A stretch of DNA of 59,284 nt, from the NCBI GenBank assembly GCA_028714335.1, contig JAQTMM010000004.1, positions 1-59,284 of the forward strand, read 5' to 3'. The notes beneath the pieces were generated by a model, which did no database searches, was not told the origin of the DNA, and saw nothing but the letters and a program-made list of their open reading frames with translations. The first letter of the stretch is position 1. Every line of letters starts with the position of its first letter. Position numbers and translations under genes: made by a program. Positions 16,451-24,709 of the stretch are shown here, one piece after another. Source of the stretch: Dehalococcoidales bacterium. Lineage in GTDB: Bacteria; Chloroflexota; Dehalococcoidia; Dehalococcoidales; RBG-16-60-22.

Positions 16451-17532
16451 TGGCTTTTATCGAGTTAAAAAATCTGGGGCAAAAACGGGATGGCCGTCAT
16501 ATTCTTAGCGGCGTCAACCTTAGCGTTGAACGCGGAGAATCTGTTGCCTTAATCGGGCCCACCGGCGCCGGCAAGACGACGCTGCTGCGTTTGCTGGATA
16601 TGCTGGACAAGCCGGCGACCGGAAAGATATTGATTGATGGGGTCAATGTAACATCATCAGAGAAAGAACGGCTGGCAACACGGCGGCGTATGGCTTTTGT
16701 GCTGCAAAAGCCGGTTGTCTTTAACTTGAGTGTTTATGAAAACGTGGCTTACGGCCTAAAATGGCGCGGCCTTGACCGGCACCAAATCCGGGAAAAGGTA
16801 AATCATATCCTGGAGACCGTGGAACTAACTAAATACAGTAAACGCAACGCCCGCACGCTTTCCGGCGGCGAGATGCAGCGCGTCGCTATCGCCCGGGCTA
16901 TCGCCACCAGCCCCGAGGTTTTGCTCCTGGACGAGCCCTCGGCTAACCTCGACCCTGTTTCCTCGGCAAAGATTGAAGACTTAATAAGTAAAATCATCAG
17001 AGAAAATGCCATCACGGTTATCATGGCGACTCATGATATGGCGCAGGGGCAGCGCCTGGCGCATAAAATCTGCGTTCTGGTTAATGGCGAGATTGTGCAG
17101 ACCGGCAATGCCCAGCAAATCTTCGAACTCCCAAAAAACCGCGAGGTTGCGGAATTCGTCGGTATGGAGAATATCCTCGACGGCGTGGTTGCCACCAACA
17201 AGAGCGGGCTCGCCGTCATTAAGGTAGGAGGCAAGGAGATTGAAACCGTTACTAAATTCGGCGCGGGGAAAGAGGTATCACTCTGCATTCGCCCGGAGGA
17301 CGTCACCGTAGCATTAGCCAGACTATCCAGCAGCGCCCGTAACCGGTTGGCCGGCACCATTAGCTGGGTTGCCTTTAACGGCCCCCTTTGCCGGCTGGAA
17401 ATTGACTGCGGATTCCCCTTAATCGCGCTGGTTACTAAGCGGTCGGCGGTGGAGATGAAGCTTAAAAGAGGCGTTAAAGTTTACGGGATAATCAAGGTTG
17501 TCAGCATCCACGTCATCGAACGTCAGGATTGA
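16450..17532 (+). CDS. tupC: Tungstate ABC transporter ATP-binding protein
   Basis: This ATPase powers tungstate import. It has a Walker A motif GPTGAGKTT near residues 35-43, a Q-loop LQKPVVFN, the ABC signature LSGGEMQRV and a Walker B LLLDEPSANLDP. The C-terminal part, from about residue 235, resembles the TOBE or regulatory domain of molybdate-type ATPases. The ATG at 16450 overlaps the tupB stop (TGATG). A TTG one codon earlier is also open but less likely. The 360-residue product closes the operon 35 bases before tRNA-Met. Confidence 0.92.
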   Translation: MAFIELKNLGQKRDGRHILSGVNLSVERGESVALIGPTGAGKTTLLRLLDMLDKPATGKILIDGVNVTSSEKERLATRRRMAFVLQKPVVFNLSVYENVAYGLKWRGLDRHQIREKVNHILETVELTKYSKRNARTLSGGEMQRVAIARAIATSPEVLLLDEPSANLDPVSSAKIEDLISKIIRENAITVIMATHDMAQGQRLAHKICVLVNGEIVQTGNAQQIFELPKNREVAEFVGMENILDGVVATNKSGLAVIKVGGKEIETVTKFGAGKEVSLCIRPEDVTVALARLSSSARNRLAGTISWVAFNGPLCRLEIDCGFPLIALVTKRSAVEMKLKRGVKVYGIIKVVSIHVIERQD

Positions 17533-17567
17533 CAGCTACTTTGCCTAGATGTTATATTTTTTCTTGT

Positions 17568-17642
17568 GGTAGCGTAGCTCAGTGGTAGAGCAGGGGACTC
17601 ATAAGCCCTTGGTCGGCGGTTCAAATCCACCCGCTACCACCA
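17568..17642 (+). tRNA. tRNA-Met (elongator, anticodon CAT)
   Basis: The acceptor stem is GGTAGCG with CGCTACC. The anticodon loop ACTCATAAG gives CAT, and the T-loop TTCAAAT, discriminator A and encoded CCA are present. The GGGGACTCATAAGCCCTTGGTC region matches elongator tRNA-Met. A tRNA-Ile2 with modified C34 cannot be fully excluded from sequence alone. Its 3' end is partly copied at 18735-18769. Confidence 0.93.
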
Positions 17643-17675
17643 GATCTCCCCAGGTGATATTTCCTTGCAGTTATT

Positions 17676-17930
17676 ATGGCAAAAATAGTTTTGGATTTAC
17701 ACGAAATATATAACAAAGGCGGCCAGATTGACGCGGCGCTTAACCGTGTAATTGATGACGCCGTTACCAAAAAGATCAGCTTAGTGGAAATAATACCCGG
17801 CAAGGGTTCCGGGCAGCTAAAAAAGCGTATCCTGCGGTTTTTAGCCCAGCCGGATATCAAGAAGCTCTACCACCGCGTTGAGAAAGACGATAAGAACTTC
17901 GGGCGGGTCTTTGTCCATTTCCGGCACTAG
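17676..17930 (+). CDS. Small Smr-domain protein (84 residues)
   Basis: The protein begins MAKIVLDLHEI, the LDLH strand of Smr domains, and has the signature loop EIIPGKGSGQLKKRIL near residues 39-54. It ends with a strand FGRVFVHFR. Such small proteins are predicted nucleic-acid endonucleases. It lies 33 bases after tRNA-Met and has no obvious Shine-Dalgarno sequence. It is one of two genes in the islet bounded by tRNA-Met and its partial 3' copy. It differs clearly from the Smr protein at 8925. Confidence 0.8.
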   Translation: MAKIVLDLHEIYNKGGQIDAALNRVIDDAVTKKISLVEIIPGKGSGQLKKRILRFLAQPDIKKLYHRVEKDDKNFGRVFVHFRH

Positions 17931-17991
17931 CCATATTAAGGGCAGATAAAATCCACACGTTGCTACCAAATTCCCATCAACACTTACTTCA

Positions 17992-18660
17992 TTATGCCGT
18001 GGCTTCGGGTATTTGCTTTGCTTCACTTTGATTCTGTCTAAGTATTGCATAAATCATTACACTGATGAGGGCTGCAAAGAAGCACCAAACTGATGTCAGA
18101 TATTCAACAAAGAATATTCCGGAAATCAAACACGATACCGCCAAAAGAACACCAAAAATCCACATCCGTTTAACCGAAGACACAAATAGCGGAGTGATAG
18201 TAGCGACCAGGTAGATAACGAAGGCAATCCTTACCAACGCGCGGGGGAATTCATCCATGTAGACAATGTGGAAATTTTGTATCTGCGGGTAGACATCATA
18301 AAGAATGAGACAGCAAGTATAAAACAGTGAAACTATTCCCCCCGCTGCTATTAAACCAGCCAGGATTTTTTTCCTCTGTTTCCCCTTTTCTAAAAGCCAG
18401 ATGGAAAATGGTACCATCATTGGCCAGATAATCAACGCTGTTATCAGGAATATATACGTACTGGTAGATTGGAGTTTATCTGCAGTACCGGATTTCAGAG
18501 TTATCCACACGATACCCTCGGCGCATTGTTGTATGCCAAATATGAACGGGATCGCCGCGAAAGGTATCTGCGCAGGTTTTTTAACTTTCGTCAGTGTAAC
18601 CACACCGATGGCGGATATTACAGCACTCCCCGCAAAACTGGCTTCAGCTGAAAAACACAT
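17992..18660 (-). CDS. DUF6629-like membrane protein
   Basis: The 222-residue protein begins MCFSAEASFAGSAVISAIGV and has about seven hydrophobic segments. The invariant-looking MCFSA start and the FGIQQCAEGIVW motif near residues 43-54 are typical of the uncharacterised DUF6629 family. No catalytic motif is evident. The gene runs leftward, convergent to the Smr gene, inside the region bounded by tRNA-Met and the tRNA-like fragment at 18735. Function unknown. Confidence 0.65.
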   Translation of the reverse strand: MCFSAEASFAGSAVISAIGVVTLTKVKKPAQIPFAAIPFIFGIQQCAEGIVWITLKSGTADKLQSTSTYIFLITALIIWPMMVPFSIWLLEKGKQRKKILAGLIAAGGIVSLFYTCCLILYDVYPQIQNFHIVYMDEFPRALVRIAFVIYLVATITPLFVSSVKRMWIFGVLLAVSCLISGIFFVEYLTSVWCFFAALISVMIYAILRQNQSEAKQIPEATA

Positions 18661-18734
18661 GGGAACCTTTCCTATTACCGATATTTTTGTGGATATTATA
18701 ACAGGATTCTATTTCTAGTTAAAAATTCACCACT

Positions 18735-18769
18735 CTTAGTCGGTGGTTTGAATCTACCCGCTACCACCA
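18735..18769 (+). repeat. Diverged copy of the tRNA-Met 3' end
   Basis: These 35 bases match the last 35 bases of tRNA-Met (17608-17642) at 30 positions and include a T-arm-like region, the acceptor strand CCCGCTACC and ACCA. No 5' half of a tRNA precedes them. The last 14 bases are identical, and the mismatches fall in the anticodon-side and T-arm part. Confidence 0.8.
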
Positions 18770-18800
18770 TTTTTTATCCAAAACTTATATCTTGATAATT

Positions 18801-20264
18801 CTATTTCTTGGGACTGAATTTTATTACCCGGTCATAAAGTAGTTCTACAAACGCTGGCCCTACCTTGGTAGCTGGCTCAAGGTACGCCCTGAATCCTATA
18901 AACGCCAGTTCGCCAAGCCCAACCCCTTGCGCCCCGGGACCGGTTGGCACTACTATGCAATAACTTTCCGAGCTCTGAATGCGAGTAAACTTACAGACGT
19001 AAAGATATTTCGCCATCGGATTACCCGGTAGATATGCCTCGGCGCTACCCTCGTACTCTATATTGTAAATGCCAGCCACTCCGTTCCAGAGCGCTTCACC
19101 ATAGAAGGATAAATTGGCGTAGGTAGCCTTACCACTCGCAGCATGGTTAACACCATAAACAATAACGCACTCGTTTGGGTCGTCACCCAGCGTAAAGGAA
19201 TCACTGCGTAGATAAACTGTATCTCGGCTTTCTCCGGCCACAAAGACTCCTCTCTGGACGGCGTCATAAGATTCGGTGAGCCAGACTGAAGTCTCGATTT
19301 CTTCGGTATCAAGTTGATTGTATTTTGTCAGAATCGCCTGACGCAACTCATCAAGAGCAGGTTGGAAATCTACCTCGGTTTGACCGGTACCTCTGACGCG
19401 TAATACAGGCGCTGGAAATGAGTCTAGCTCGCCCTGCGACGTTGGTGTTACCCGGTAAGCTAATGATATTTTATTTCTATATGCCTCTCCCTTTTCTTCG
19501 TCAGTAAAGAGAGCCATACGGTGCCCGAAAACAATCGTATCACAATCTGTTCCTATGCCTAACTTAACCATGGAGCTTGGTATTACGTAGGTATTGATGA
19601 TATCTTCCGGATACCCCGTTGCCACCAGAGCATTACGTATGCGTTGGTCGGTGTTTTTATCAGCGGTAAGAATAATCACCGTATCCTGGTCGTATGGATT
19701 ACCCGCCTCGCCATTCGGAGTGCCGGAAGTTTTAATAGTGAGGTTATTCAGGGGGTCGTTAAAGCTGGTCCAGACCCATTTACTTGCTTGGTCTTTCTCA
19801 TAGTATTTATAGAATATAAATCCGCAATAGCTAAAGTATGCACATTCCGGGGGAGTTTTTGTGATAAGCACAATCGCCTCGTCAGGGTTCAATTGCCAGC
19901 CTTTAATCAGTCCCGATGAACTATACAGCCAATTATCGATTTGTTCTTGAGCATTGGTCAACTGGCTCTCATCGGTAATTTCCATATTACCCGGAAGAGC
20001 CCCGAAAACTCCTTTGTACGGTGCGCCGAAATTATTGCCCGCAACGGAGGGCAATCTTCCGGCTTCATATAATTTCACTAAATCTACAGGTAAAAACGGC
20101 ACTGATTTAAATGTAAATCCATCCTTTTCCAGCGTAGCCCGGAAAGCATTCATGGTCTCGCTGGATGTAAGGTTGTTTTCAGCTGCTGGAGTACATGATG
20201 TCGCTAAACATATGAACGCTAATATGAGATTAGTTACTAAAGCCGCCTTTATAAATTGTTTCAT
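18801..20264 (-). CDS. Uncharacterised lipoprotein, 487 residues
   Basis: A signal peptide ends in LATSC with the lipidated cysteine at residue 24, so the protein is exported and anchored. The mature part is rich in beta-strand patterns and contains no motif I recognise. Phrases such as DEAIVLITKTPPECAYFSYCGFIFY and QDTVIILTADKNTDQRIRNALVATGY suggest alpha/beta packing, and several Trp, Tyr and Pro residues suggest a carbohydrate- or protein-binding surface. A near-perfect AAAGGAGGT ribosome site precedes the ATG. It stands alone between the islet and a divergent cupin gene. Confidence 0.75.
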   Translation of the reverse strand: MKQFIKAALVTNLILAFICLATSCTPAAENNLTSSETMNAFRATLEKDGFTFKSVPFLPVDLVKLYEAGRLPSVAGNNFGAPYKGVFGALPGNMEITDESQLTNAQEQIDNWLYSSSGLIKGWQLNPDEAIVLITKTPPECAYFSYCGFIFYKYYEKDQASKWVWTSFNDPLNNLTIKTSGTPNGEAGNPYDQDTVIILTADKNTDQRIRNALVATGYPEDIINTYVIPSSMVKLGIGTDCDTIVFGHRMALFTDEEKGEAYRNKISLAYRVTPTSQGELDSFPAPVLRVRGTGQTEVDFQPALDELRQAILTKYNQLDTEEIETSVWLTESYDAVQRGVFVAGESRDTVYLRSDSFTLGDDPNECVIVYGVNHAASGKATYANLSFYGEALWNGVAGIYNIEYEGSAEAYLPGNPMAKYLYVCKFTRIQSSESYCIVVPTGPGAQGVGLGELAFIGFRAYLEPATKVGPAFVELLYDRVIKFSPKK

Positions 20265-20385
20265 TTGATGGACCTCCTTTAGTGGCTGAATAATTATAGC
20301 ATCAGGTTTATTCTGCGTCTATTGAGCCTCCTAAGCCTTTAGTACTAGATTGCACAAATTCAGCAATTAATGAAAGGTAACAAAT

Positions 20386-20415
20386 TTGACTATTTTATCT
20401 GCCAAAAAGTAAAAT
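20386..20415 (+). promoter_or_regulatory. Probable promoter of the cupin gene
   Basis: TTGACT (20386-20391) and TAAAAT (20410-20415) are 18 bases apart. An AAGGAG ribosome site lies at about 20441, before the ATG at 20455. Confidence 0.5.
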
Positions 20416-20454
20416 TGTTGATGATCTAAAAGTATAGATGCGATAAGGAGTGCC

Positions 20455-20940
20455 ATGCCTGATAAAAAATACCAGCAGTTAGTTTTTTCTGAGTTTAAAG
20501 AGGATATGGACCTGCCGTTTATGTCCAAACCCCAGGCGTACTTTAGAGGAGAAAGCCAGATACCCGGGGCGAATATGAACTTTGGGTGGCAGTGCTTTAC
20601 AAAGCCTATCCTGCTGGAAAAAGAGCCTCACACCCATGACGCCCATGAGTACCTGATATTCCTCGGCAATGATACAGCCGATTTATTCAGAAGCTTTGAT
20701 GCGCAGATTGATTTTTACCTCGGGGAGGAAAAAGAGCATTACCTGATTGATAAACCCACGGTCGTCTATGTTCCGCCGAACATGGTGCATTGCCCGCTGA
20801 ACTTCCGCGTTATCAACAGGCCGGTGTTTTTCACCGCCCTTTTACAGAGCCCCGTCTTTACCAAGACGATGAACGGCAAGGAGTTCACTTATAACGGCCC
20901 GAAAGCCGACGGCCCGATTAAACCGGAAGCCTTCGAGTAA
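20455..20940 (+). CDS. Cupin-fold protein
   Basis: The 161-residue protein has a cupin motif 1 seen as PHTHDAHEYLIFLG near residues 59-72, with His and Glu metal ligands. Motif 2 is seen as YVPPNMVHCPLNFRV near residues 104-118. This gives a single beta-barrel domain that probably binds a metal and a small ligand or sugar. No signal peptide is present. Its convergent neighbour on the other strand ends 3 bases after its stop. Substrate is unknown. Confidence 0.75.
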   Translation: MPDKKYQQLVFSEFKEDMDLPFMSKPQAYFRGESQIPGANMNFGWQCFTKPILLEKEPHTHDAHEYLIFLGNDTADLFRSFDAQIDFYLGEEKEHYLIDKPTVVYVPPNMVHCPLNFRVINRPVFFTALLQSPVFTKTMNGKEFTYNGPKADGPIKPEAFE

Positions 20941-20943
20941 TCG

Positions 20944-21561
20944 TTAGCTGTTAAACTCCTCGGTTTTGCCGTAACACAGCAGGTAATCACCAGTCTTTAA
21001 CGGCTCCGTGTCTTTAGGAGAGGTGATTACAGCGCCGCCTCTTTCAACGGCTAAGACCGTTATCTTGCCCTTGATGAATTTGCCAACCGTTAAGTCCTTG
21101 TCGGTTATCTTGATACGGGCGACGCCATAAACATCCGCCTCATGCAGCACTTCAACGTTGACAGGTCTTTTACGGAATAGCTTAAGGATTCCGGTGGTCA
21201 GTTTACCGATGATGCCGGTCCAGATTAGCAGGATAAAGAAGACGACAATACATACCAGTACAACGATATATGTAAGAGTCGGCGCGGCGATTCCAGCACG
21301 CACGTAAAGAATCGCAAAAACAAGAAAAGACGTCAACCCCACACTACCCAGGAAAATCAGCCAAGACGTAATCCGGCGGCGTTTTGGGTGGTTAACAATG
21401 CCCTCTGCTTCCCGCGTCGTGAAACCGGTGCCGCTTAAAGCGGAGAGGGCCTGAAAGCGCGCTTTAGACCTTTCCATACCGGTTGCCTCTAAAGCCATCG
21501 AGCCTATCCACAGGATTAACAGCCAAACCAGCAGGAAGATGAACATTCCTGTTATCTGCAT
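20944..21561 (-). CDS. Membrane protein with C-terminal RCK_C (TrkA-C) domain
   Basis: The 205-residue protein has membrane segments near residues 4-24, 65-88 and 93-115. The C-terminal region, residues about 135-203 (VEVLHEADVYGVARIKITDKD to TGDYLLCYGKTEEF), matches the TrkA-C ligand-binding fold used to gate K+ channels and transporters. Between the first two helices is SALSGTGFTTREAE, which resembles the TGF or TTGF pore signature of Trk/Ktr subunits. The protein is far too short for a full transporter. It may be a small regulator of ion transport. A strong AAGGAGTG ribosome site precedes the ATG. Confidence 0.7.
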   Translation of the reverse strand: MQITGMFIFLLVWLLILWIGSMALEATGMERSKARFQALSALSGTGFTTREAEGIVNHPKRRRITSWLIFLGSVGLTSFLVFAILYVRAGIAAPTLTYIVVLVCIVVFFILLIWTGIIGKLTTGILKLFRKRPVNVEVLHEADVYGVARIKITDKDLTVGKFIKGKITVLAVERGGAVITSPKDTEPLKTGDYLLCYGKTEEFNS

Positions 21562-21577
21562 ACTTCACTCCTTAAAG

Positions 21578-21901
21578 TTATTTAATGACGTGCTCTTCGA
21601 CGAGCCACATCCTGGCGTTGCGCAGGTCGCAGAACTTAGCGCCGTCTTCCGCCAGCTCTTTGGAGGCGCGGATAGCCTCCATTGATTTTTGCCACGCTTC
21701 TACGTCGTCGTACCAGGTTTCCACGATGCCGTCGCCCTCGAACTCCATGCCGGGGACGGCGATGATGTGATTCTGCACGTATCGCCTGACGCCGGGCATC
21801 AGTCTGGCGGCAAGGGGGGCGTGCTCCTCCAGCCAGTAACGGCTGAACTCCTCGCGGGTCATGCCGGCTTTGCGGTGGGCGACTACTATCGACTTAATCA
21901 T
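21578..21901 (-). CDS. EthD-domain protein (paralog 1)
   Basis: The 107-residue protein fits the EthD family of small ferredoxin-like-fold (dimeric alpha-beta barrel) proteins. It carries the pattern RKAGMTREEFSRYWLEEHAPLA near residues 10-31, including the conserved HAPL, and ends MWLVEEHVIK. EthD proteins are often linked to degradation pathways but their chemistry is unclear. It runs divergent to a second EthD gene at 22013. The two proteins share the C-terminal VEEHVIK and the RKYVQNH/RRYVQNH region. They arose by duplication. Confidence 0.8.
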   Translation of the reverse strand: MIKSIVVAHRKAGMTREEFSRYWLEEHAPLAARLMPGVRRYVQNHIIAVPGMEFEGDGIVETWYDDVEAWQKSMEAIRASKELAEDGAKFCDLRNARMWLVEEHVIK

Positions 21902-22012
21902 GGTTTATACTCTCCTGAAAAGAATGGTATATTCTACACTGAAACGGGGCGGGGCTTCAATTTGACGCTGGAGCGCGGGGACGCATATGATGGACGCAAA
22001 GGAGTGAGAGAC

Positions 22013-22351
22013 ATGATTAAGGTGATGATGATGGTCAAGAGGAAGCCGGGCATCAGTAAAGAGGAGTTTTACGATTATTGGAAGAACGTCCACGGGCCGC
22101 TGGTGGCAAAGAGCATCCACAGCCTGCGCAAGTACGTCCAGAATCACTTTGTAGAGACGCCGGGGCAGGAACAGGAAGGCGACGGCATTATCGAGATTTG
22201 GTACGACAGCATCGAGGACTGGCAGCAGCCGAAGGATGTTGATAAGTCTACCGCCGACCCGTTAATGGAGGACTGGGCGAAGATTGCCGACATGAGCCCG
22301 CCGAAGATATGGGTGGTGGAGGAGCACGTTATCAAGGACGAAATTAAGTAG
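22013..22351 (+). CDS. EthD-domain protein (paralog 2)
   Basis: The ATG at 22013 follows GGAG by 8 bases. The 112-residue product carries KRKPGISKEEFYDYWKNVHGPL near residues 9-30, then LRKYVQNHFV, EGDGIIEIWYD and IWVVEEHVIKDE, the same blocks as the divergent paralog. The open frame extends upstream, but the good ribosome site and domain start support this ATG. The 111-base gap between the pair must hold both promoters. Confidence 0.8.
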   Translation: MIKVMMMVKRKPGISKEEFYDYWKNVHGPLVAKSIHSLRKYVQNHFVETPGQEQEGDGIIEIWYDSIEDWQQPKDVDKSTADPLMEDWAKIADMSPPKIWVVEEHVIKDEIK

Positions 22352-22699
22352 CAAGTGATTCGTTACAAAATATTTTTTTATTTTAGCTTCAAAACGTAAT
22401 ATCCGTTTTTGGTTATATGGTAAGTTGGCCCAGGGGTCTGGAGTCGGTACAGGTTTATTGTGGCATGGGAGTGGGGAAAAGTGAAGGGGGTTTTGGCGGG
22501 GGGAGTTGACTAATTACATAAGGGAAAAAGAGGGGTGATTTAACGCCCCCACCGGGGGATTCTTAGCTTCGCTCTAGAAAGACAAGGGAGTGGCGAGACG
22601 GCTGGATACCGGCCCCGTATCGGGGTACGGGGCATGCTTTTGCCGGTATGGGATACGAGATTCTTCGGTCGCCGTACTCCCTCAGAATGACAGGTAACT
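22352..22699. repeat. Gene-free stretch with a compound dispersed repeat at about 22588-22692
   Basis: The first 220 bases show no feature. From about 22588 to 22692 lies a relative of the TGTCATTCTGAG repeat family. Read on the minus strand it starts CTGTCATTCTGAGGGAG and continues with CGAAGAATCTCGTATCCC. It also contains nested inverted repeats such as CCCCGTA/TACGGGG and ATACCGGC/GCCGGTAT. It could fold into a long hairpin at the end of the ABC-F transcript. Confidence 0.55.
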
Positions 22700-24673
22700 T
22701 TAGATGCTCCCCTTCTTTTCTTCGTGCTGCTGTTTGAGGGTTTCGGCTTCCGCCGTCAGTTTTTCCCACTCCGCCGTTAAAGCGCGGATGGACTCTTTAG
22801 CCTGGACGTATTCGCGGTTGACCTCCGCCACTTTATTGCCGTCTTTATAGTGGTCGGGGTCAGCAAAAAGCTCCTCGATTTCCCCAAGGCGCGCGGTCAG
22901 CCGGTCAATTTTCTGCTCAATGTCCGCAATACTCCTTTTAACCGGCGCAGCCTTGCGGTAAAACTCATTCCGCAGTTCGGCTTCTATCGTCTTACGTTCC
23001 CGCCGCTGTTCTTTGGGTTTAGCCGGTGCGTGTTCCCTAATCGCCCTCAAAGTTTCCGGGACGTTATCAACGCGCGGCGCCTCCGTCTCCAAAAACTCGT
23101 CGTAGTTGCCGTTAAAGACCCGCGACCTGCCGTCTTTGATGTCAATGATTTTATTAGCGATTTCTCGTATCAGCGTGCGGTCATGGGTGATAAAGCATAT
23201 CGTGCCAGTATAAGCCTCTAAAGCGTCGGTCAGGATTTCACGGCTGGGGATATCCAGGTGGTTGGTCGGCTCATCCAGCAGTAAAAAGTTGGCGGGACGC
23301 AGCAGCATCTTGGCGATAGCCAACCGGGTCTTTTCACCGCCCGAAAGCACCGCCACCTCTTTAGAGACGTCCTCCCCGGTGAACAGGAAAGCCCCCAAAA
23401 GCCCCCTAAGGCGCTGGTCGGTTTCGTCCGGGGCGACCACCTGCAGCTCCTTGATGACGGTGTTCCTGGGGTTAAGCAGTTCGATATAGTACTGGGCAAA
23501 GTAAGAGGTAGTGACGTTATGCCCCAGAATCCTTTCGCCTTTTTCAAAGGGCAGGACTCCCGCCAGCATCTTTAAGAGGGTGGTTTTACCCGCCCCGTTC
23601 GGCCCTACTAGAGCCACACGGTCGCCGCGATTCAGCACCAGGTTGAGATTCCGGTAAACAGTTTTATTTTCGTAGGACTTATCAATATCTTTAAGCGTGA
23701 TAACCACGTGGCCACTACGCTGCGGCTCCGGGAAGGAGAATTTTATCTTCTTGGTCTGCCGCGGCACCACAATGCGCTCGATTTTATCTAAAGCCTTGAT
23801 ACGGCTCTGCACCTGCACCGCCTTGGTGTTCTTGGAGCGGAAGCGCTCGATAAAACGCATCTGCTTGGCAATCTTCTTTTCCTGACGCTGGGCCGCCGCC
23901 TGACGCGTCTCCATTTCCTTTTCCCGCGCCTCGACGTAAGCGTCGTAGTTGCCGTGGAAAAAGACAACCTCGTCTAACTCGATAGAGATGACTTTTTTCA
24001 CAACGTTGTTCAAAAAGGCGCGGTCGTGGGAGGTCACCAGCACGGCGCCGTGATAACCCTTAAGATAGTTTTCAAACCAGCGCTGTGTTTCCAGGTCGAG
24101 GTGGTTGGTCGGCTCATCCAGTATCAGGAGGTCGGGGTTGGTGAAAAGCAGTTTTGCCAGCTCGACGCGGGTCAGCCAGCCGCCGCTGAACTCCGCCAGT
24201 TTGCGGGTAAAGTCGGACGGCAGAAAGCCCAGCCCCGCCAGAATCATCTCCGCCTCGTGCTCGGCGTTATAGCCGCCAGACGATTCGAATTCGTGCTGAA
24301 CCTTGCCCAGCTCGCGCATCAGCAAGGCTCTTTCTTCCTCGTCCTTGGCTTCGGCGAGGTCTTCCTGCAGCATCTGCACCTTGTGCGCCAGTTTATTGAT
24401 GTTGCCGGCGGACTCGACGACTTCTTCCAGCAATTGGCGGGTAGAGGAGTGCTGGACGTCCTGCCGCAGGTAGCCGATGGTCGTCCCGCGGCGCACAGCG
24501 ACGCTGCCGGTATCCGGCGTAATACTGCCGGTGATAATCTCAAAAAGCGTCGTCTTGCCGGAGCCATTAGGCCCGATAACGGCAATGCGGTCGCCCATGC
24601 CGACGTTAAAACTAACGCCGTCAAAGAGGTACTCCGCATTATATGACTTGGATACGTTGGATATATTAAGCAT
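22700..24673 (-). CDS. ABC-F family ATPase
   Basis: ABC-F proteins have two nucleotide-binding domains and no membrane part. They act on the ribosome, either as translation factors or as antibiotic target-protection proteins. Here the first Walker A (GPNGSGKTT) is at residues 34-42 with signature FSGGWLTRVELA, and the second Walker A (GPNGAGKTT) is near residue 355 with LSGGEKTRLAIA. The inter-domain linker, residues about 235-320, is rich in Lys and Arg, as expected for the ribosome-contacting arm. A coiled-coil C-terminal extension covers about the last 100 residues. At 657 residues it resembles the Uup/YdiF-like group. The upstream leader looks like a transcription attenuator, which suggests induction by ribosome stalling. 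Confidence 0.93.
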   Translation of the reverse strand: MLNISNVSKSYNAEYLFDGVSFNVGMGDRIAVIGPNGSGKTTLFEIITGSITPDTGSVAVRRGTTIGYLRQDVQHSSTRQLLEEVVESAGNINKLAHKVQMLQEDLAEAKDEEERALLMRELGKVQHEFESSGGYNAEHEAEMILAGLGFLPSDFTRKLAEFSGGWLTRVELAKLLFTNPDLLILDEPTNHLDLETQRWFENYLKGYHGAVLVTSHDRAFLNNVVKKVISIELDEVVFFHGNYDAYVEAREKEMETRQAAAQRQEKKIAKQMRFIERFRSKNTKAVQVQSRIKALDKIERIVVPRQTKKIKFSFPEPQRSGHVVITLKDIDKSYENKTVYRNLNLVLNRGDRVALVGPNGAGKTTLLKMLAGVLPFEKGERILGHNVTTSYFAQYYIELLNPRNTVIKELQVVAPDETDQRLRGLLGAFLFTGEDVSKEVAVLSGGEKTRLAIAKMLLRPANFLLLDEPTNHLDIPSREILTDALEAYTGTICFITHDRTLIREIANKIIDIKDGRSRVFNGNYDEFLETEAPRVDNVPETLRAIREHAPAKPKEQRRERKTIEAELRNEFYRKAAPVKRSIADIEQKIDRLTARLGEIEELFADPDHYKDGNKVAEVNREYVQAKESIRALTAEWEKLTAEAETLKQQHEEKKGSI

Positions 24674-24709
24674 TTTTTCTTCCTTATTATTTTAAGTTAT
24701 TTGTCGCGG

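Noticed and set aside
18721-18769. A complete tRNA at 18735-18769
   Set aside because: Only the T-arm and acceptor 3' half can be matched. There is no D-arm or anticodon arm upstream.
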